A stretch of 9,056 nt of DNA, taken from contig CAISDD010000400.1 in assembly GCA_903883985.1 (NCBI GenBank), positions 1 through 9,056 on the forward strand. The letters are read 5' to 3'. Under the pieces are notes generated by a model. It saw only the letters and a list, made by a program, of their open reading frames with translations. It did not search any database and was not told the DNA's origin. Position 1 is the stretch's first letter. The number at the start of each line of letters is the position of its first letter. This DNA is from an uncultured Pseudomonadota bacterium. Lineage in GTDB: Bacteria > Pseudomonadota > Gammaproteobacteria > Burkholderiales > Thiobacillaceae. Shown in pieces: positions 6,023 through 9,056 of this stretch. A program made the translations under genes and the position numbers.

Positions 6023-6049
6023 CCCGAAAAGCCGTCGCCGGCTTTCGGG
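6023..6049 (-). other. Intercistronic hairpin between the PKD protein and 114-residue protein genes
   Basis: CCCGAAAAGCCG (6023-6034) pairs with CGGCTTTCGGG (6039-6049), giving an 11-bp stem with one bulged A and the loop TCGC. It occupies most of the short gap between the stop of the 870-residue gene and the ribosome binding site of the next gene. On the - strand no T-run follows the stem, so read-through is likely. The hairpin may partly terminate transcription or stabilise the upstream message, making the two products in unequal amounts. Confidence 0.5.
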
Positions 6050-6059
6050 AGCATGGGGA

Positions 6060-8672
6060 TCAATTGGCGCAAAGACCCGTGCCGCGTGGAACGGAACTGA
6101 GCAACTGACCGGAGACGCCTCCTGAGGTATACGAGATATCCCAGGTCATGGCACTCATGTCGGGAGCCGTGCTTCTAAATGTATAGCGAAAGTCCTGGTC
6201 GCTAGTCACGGAGTTCACGGAGTTCGCTTGTAGTGTGGCTCCACTCCAAGTCAGTCCACCGGTACTTGAGCCTACTCCATTTGCGATCAGTGTCATACCA
6301 GCGGGCTTGTTGGTCAGTGCGGCCGTGACAACAGTCGCAACAGCAGTGCCTTTGTTCTGTATTTTAAGCTTAAAGCCCTGAGTGAAAGTAGCTGTCGCCG
6401 GGGCGAAGGTCTTGACCGTAGCCACGTAGCAGATCGGTTGCAAGTTGGCCACCGTTACCGTCGCCAGGGTGGCACTCTGGACGGCAGTGGCTCCGCAAGT
6501 GTCGGTCACACGCAAACCGACGGTATGCTGTCCGACACTGTTGCCTATTAAAGCCGTTACGTTGGGGATGACCAATGTTGCATTGGAACCACTATGGGTG
6601 GCGTAGGCGCCACTGCCGTCCAGATCCCAGTCGTACTTCACGATGCGGTCCATGCCGGTAAAGGGCGAGCAGGCGCTATTCGCCGTAGCACTGTTGGCAT
6701 CCGTGGAATTGATCCCGCTCAGCGTCAAGCTGCCGCCTTGAACCACGGTGTAGGGCCCGCCAGGGTTGGCCACCGGAGCGATGTTGACTGCGATAATATC
6801 TGCGTGCGTGGGGTTAAGAGGCAAAGTCAGCGACTTTACAGTCACTATGGCACTGCTGATGCCGGTCAGCACCGGGCTGCTGTTGTCCGTAACACGCAGG
6901 GCAGCCGCATAGGCACCGGCAGAGCCATACAGGCTGTTGAAAGTCGGCTTGATGCAGTGGCTGCTACCGCTCCAAGCTGTACCGTCGTTGAGGGCACAAG
7001 ACGATATAGCATGGGGTGTGAACGTGATCCCATCAAAATTGGTGTCCCATTCATAGTTCACAATCAACTTACTAGTATCCGTGTGATACGAGTTCGAACC
7101 GTCGAAGGAGACATTGGTACCCGTCGACACCTGCTGAGCGATGCCCGCATCGGCCTGGGGTGGCGAGTTGGTCAGGCCACTGGAAAGAATCAAGGCACCG
7201 ACACCTGCAGTAAATGTAGGATAATTGAAATAGCTCGTATCAGTCCAGTAGACACCACCAGTGCTGGTGTTGGCGCTGGCACCCGTATTGCCGTTTCCAT
7301 CAAGCTGATTCGTAATCAACCAGTTGTTGTAATCGGTCTGCCAGTTAGCACTGCTGCCGCCATAGCCGGCGTATGTGCCAGTGCAAGCCGAACCGGTGTT
7401 AAGCGTCGTGACTCCGCTCATTTGCAAGCCTTTCTTCGCTCCGTACATACCATAGAAGAAGCCAAAGTTGCTGGCACTACAATAAGTGGCCCCAAGACGG
7501 GCGAGAGCATTTGCCTTGTTGCCACCGCCACCGGCGTAAGCCATCTCGGCGACACCGCCGGCTGTCAGGGCGAAACTTCCGCCTGTACCACTAGTGTTGC
7601 AACCGGAGTAGAAAAAACTGCCATCGCTCCCCTGGTTGCAATTCACCCACGATTGCACCCCGTTCAACAGTGACGCCAGGCTTATGCTGGGCGAGCCGGT
7701 GATGCCCCAGTCTTCGGCGGCATGCAGCGCCAGAGTTACCCAGGGAGACGAGGAACCATCACCCGTTGCCTCACCCGGAACGTAATGCCAGGCGTACTGG
7801 TCGTTCCGTCCGTCGGCAAACAAGTTGACGTATTTCTGCACGATCCAGGTATACGTCTGGTTCTTAACCGTGGCGTCAGCGGCACAACTGGCGATTCGTG
7901 TTTGATCCTGAGAGCTGACGAACGACATGGCATTGATGGCGTTGCTGTAGTACCTGTTACTACGAACGAAAACATAACCATTGCTACGACTGTTCTGACT
8001 ACTCGAGTAGATCAGCGAATTCTCCATATAGTTGAGACCGTTATTCACCGTATCGGCATAGATGTCCGTCGTGACGCTGTTCTTGGCACGGTGACCGAAA
8101 TTCTGGAAGGCCAAGACAGCGAACGACGTCGCGGCGTCACCGTATTCATCAGAATTGTTTTTCCAATAAGCCGAGGTGCAACTGCCACCGCTGTACGGGG
8201 TGACCGTTCCAACGGTCTGATGCATGTAGAGGTATTTCAGTGCTCGCTGAACGGTCAGAGCCTTCTTCACCGCCGCAGACACAGAAACCACATCGACCTT
8301 GATCGTGGTCGTAGCTGCACCGTTGTTGGTGTCATGCACCGTCAGGGTGACCGTGTAACTACCGGTCTTGGTGTAAGTATGCGTCGTGTAGACATTGTTC
8401 CTGGATGCCACCGCTTGACCGGTCAGTGCCGCTGTACCGTCACCAAAATCCCAGTCAGCGGTATACGTTCCGCAACCGCCGCCGCAGGAATAGACCCGGC
8501 CCCACAGCTCCGTACTACTGTTCGGCCAGACGTAGGGCAGGCTGTCCCACTGGTTGACCAGCACCTTGGTGCCGTTCGGCATGCCGATCACTGTCGGTAC
8601 CGCATACGCGCTCATCGAGACCAGCCACACCAGGCAGGCCGCAAACGCCGCTCCTAAATATCGAACTCTCAT
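6060..8672 (-). CDS. Exported PKD-domain protein with a terpene-cyclase/prenyltransferase-like toroid core
   Basis: 870 residues from the ATG at 8672, with GAGGTGA at 8683-8677 on the - strand. A Sec signal peptide (MRVRYLG, then a hydrophobic core) ends near SAYA, residue 24. The first PKD domain spans about 55-130, with WDFGDG at 74-79 and HTYTKTGSYTVTLTVHD. Residues about 135-500 form repeated helix-turn units with aromatic/Gly motifs, suggesting an alpha-toroid fold. Examples are GDAATSFAVLAFQNFGH, DQYAWHYVPGE, SPWVTLALHAAEDWGI, VQSWVNCNQGSDGSFFYSGC and YWTDTSYFNYPTFTAGVGALIL. I see no catalytic acidic or zinc motif, so an enzyme activity is not claimed. A second PKD lies at about 505-614 (NYEWDTNFDG) and a third at 632-741 (ANPGGPYTVVQGGSLTLSG, KYDWDLDGSG, LRVTDTCG). 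Residues 745-870 look like one more beta domain. Cysteines are numerous, fitting an oxidising compartment. No PEP-CTERM, LPXTG or C-terminal anchor is seen. A surface or periplasmic binding protein is likely. Confidence 0.8.
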   Translation of the reverse strand: MRVRYLGAAFAACLVWLVSMSAYAVPTVIGMPNGTKVLVNQWDSLPYVWPNSSTELWGRVYSCGGGCGTYTADWDFGDGTAALTGQAVASRNNVYTTHTYTKTGSYTVTLTVHDTNNGAATTTIKVDVVSVSAAVKKALTVQRALKYLYMHQTVGTVTPYSGGSCTSAYWKNNSDEYGDAATSFAVLAFQNFGHRAKNSVTTDIYADTVNNGLNYMENSLIYSSSQNSRSNGYVFVRSNRYYSNAINAMSFVSSQDQTRIASCAADATVKNQTYTWIVQKYVNLFADGRNDQYAWHYVPGEATGDGSSSPWVTLALHAAEDWGITGSPSISLASLLNGVQSWVNCNQGSDGSFFYSGCNTSGTGGSFALTAGGVAEMAYAGGGGNKANALARLGATYCSASNFGFFYGMYGAKKGLQMSGVTTLNTGSACTGTYAGYGGSSANWQTDYNNWLITNQLDGNGNTGASANTSTGGVYWTDTSYFNYPTFTAGVGALILSSGLTNSPPQADAGIAQQVSTGTNVSFDGSNSYHTDTSKLIVNYEWDTNFDGITFTPHAISSCALNDGTAWSGSSHCIKPTFNSLYGSAGAYAAALRVTDNSSPVLTGISSAIVTVKSLTLPLNPTHADIIAVNIAPVANPGGPYTVVQGGSLTLSGINSTDANSATANSACSPFTGMDRIVKYDWDLDGSGAYATHSGSNATLVIPNVTALIGNSVGQHTVGLRVTDTCGATAVQSATLATVTVANLQPICYVATVKTFAPATATFTQGFKLKIQNKGTAVATVVTAALTNKPAGMTLIANGVGSSTGGLTWSGATLQANSVNSVTSDQDFRYTFRSTAPDMSAMTWDISYTSGGVSGQLLSSVPRGTGLCAN

Positions 8673-8748
8673 GCCATCACCTCACGATTATTGAACACCC
8701 ACACAAGTACCGAGACGGAAAGTTCTCGCTTCACCAGTTTAGCAACAA

Positions 8749-8780
8749 ACCATAGTAGAAACTTTAGACCAGAGTAGAAA
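8749..8780. promoter_or_regulatory. Imperfect 13-bp direct repeats upstream of the PKD protein gene
   Basis: ACCATAGTAGAAA (8749-8761) and ACCAGAGTAGAAA (8768-8780) differ at one base and start 19 bases apart. They lie 76-108 bases upstream of the 870-residue protein start, in a stretch more AT-rich than the surrounding genes. Two spaced direct repeats at this position could be an operator for a DNA-binding regulator of that gene. No clear -35/-10 pair was fixed, so this is a candidate only. Confidence 0.3.
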
Positions 8781-8846
8781 AAAGTCTAGGGCACCCCGAA
8801 AAAATTCCTCGTTCGACGTTCCCGCCCTAAACTGCCGCAAACTTGG

Positions 8847-9056
8847 TCAGAATGGCCAGTTTTTGTTCTCTGCCTTGGGCTCGGGAGCGGTCGTGGGAGC
8901 GGTCGTGGGCGCGGTCGTGGGAGCGGTCGTGGGAGCGGTCGTGGGCGCGGTCTTGGGCGCGGTCATGGGAGCGGTCTTGGGCGCGGTCGTGGGAGCGGTC
9001 ATGGGAGCGGTCATGGGAGCGGTCATGGGAGCGGTCATGGGAGCGGTCATGGGAGC
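8847..9056 (-). CDS. C-terminal end of an X-Thr-Ala-Pro repeat protein (partial, start beyond window)
   Basis: This - strand frame is open from the right edge to a stop at 8847-8849. At least 14 tetrapeptides X-T-A-P, where X is Met, Thr or Lys, are followed by the tail EPKAENKNWPF. The window ends within the repeat, so the N-terminus is unseen and any internal ATG is probably not the true start. Thr/Ala/Pro-rich repeats are typical of extended linkers or stalks in exported and cell-envelope proteins; the tail is polar with a Trp-Pro-Phe end. The gene runs in the same direction as the PKD protein gene 174 bases downstream. Because the 12-bp unit leaves other frames open too, the coding call is tentative. 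Confidence 0.4.
   Translation of the reverse strand, partial: APMTAPMTAPMTAPMTAPMTAPTTAPKTAPMTAPKTAPTTAPTTAPTTAPTTAPTTAPEPKAENKNWPF
8883..9056. repeat. 12-bp tandem repeat array reaching the window edge
   Basis: Fourteen full copies plus a half copy of a unit that reads GGG(A/C)GCGGTC(G/A/T)T on the + strand. Variation is confined to two positions. The five full copies nearest the edge (8991-9050) are identical, while copies at 8883-8990 vary. Unit length is a multiple of three, so copy-number change would keep the reading frame. The array probably continues past the window. Confidence 0.9.

Noticed and set aside
6594..7673. 359-codon open frame on the + strand, antisense to the PKD/toroid protein gene
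   Set aside because: Its length comes from the codon composition of the opposite strand. The - strand product has a signal peptide and recognisable PKD domains, while this translation shows no domain pattern.
7722..8657. 311-codon open frame on the + strand, antisense to the same gene
   Set aside because: Same reason: it mirrors the 5' part of the PKD/toroid gene, and no protein-like domain or ribosome binding site supports it.
8883..9056. CRISPR array
   Set aside because: The units are contiguous 12-mers with no spacers, so this is a simple tandem repeat.

Overview
The window looks like chromosomal DNA from a GC-rich Gram-negative bacterium, most likely a gamma- or betaproteobacterium. This rests on Sec-type signal peptides, a SecB-fold protein, a SPOR-like domain, a SapC-family protein, and hairpin-forming intergenic repeats of the kind scattered through many proteobacterial genomes. 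The genus cannot be fixed from the sequence. No rRNA, tRNA, CRISPR array, transposase or phage gene is visible.

Layout. Bases 1-90 hold two adjacent perfect-stem palindromic repeats. Two genes then run on the + strand. The first (258-1826) encodes an exported protein with a short series of RCC1-like repeats followed by two carboxypeptidase-regulatory-like beta domains. The second (2074-3075) encodes what appears to be a SecB chaperone domain joined through a Pro/Ala-rich linker and one transmembrane helix to a SPOR-like domain. From about 3289 to the right edge every gene is on the - strand, so the two groups converge at 3076-3288. In transcription order from the right edge, the - strand carries: the C-terminal end of a protein made of X-Thr-Ala-Pro tetrapeptide repeats (12-bp tandem repeat); an 870-residue exported protein with PKD domains around an alpha-toroid-like core; a 114-residue exported protein; a spacer packed with hairpin repeats; a YdjY-domain exported protein; a SapC-family protein; and a 172-residue protein of unknown family, 19 bases downstream of sapC.

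How the genes may work together. Most products are predicted to be exported or membrane-bound, and several carry adhesion or protein-interaction folds (PKD, RCC1, carboxypeptidase-regulatory-like). The main candidate for something undescribed is the SecB-TM-SPOR protein. It would tether a SecB-type export chaperone to the inner membrane and place a peptidoglycan-binding-type domain in the periplasm, possibly focusing export at the septum or cell wall. Its neighbours are envelope genes, but a shared pathway is inference only. Nearly every larger intergenic gap holds a different hairpin repeat, so the locus looks like accessory DNA that has collected dispersed repeats.
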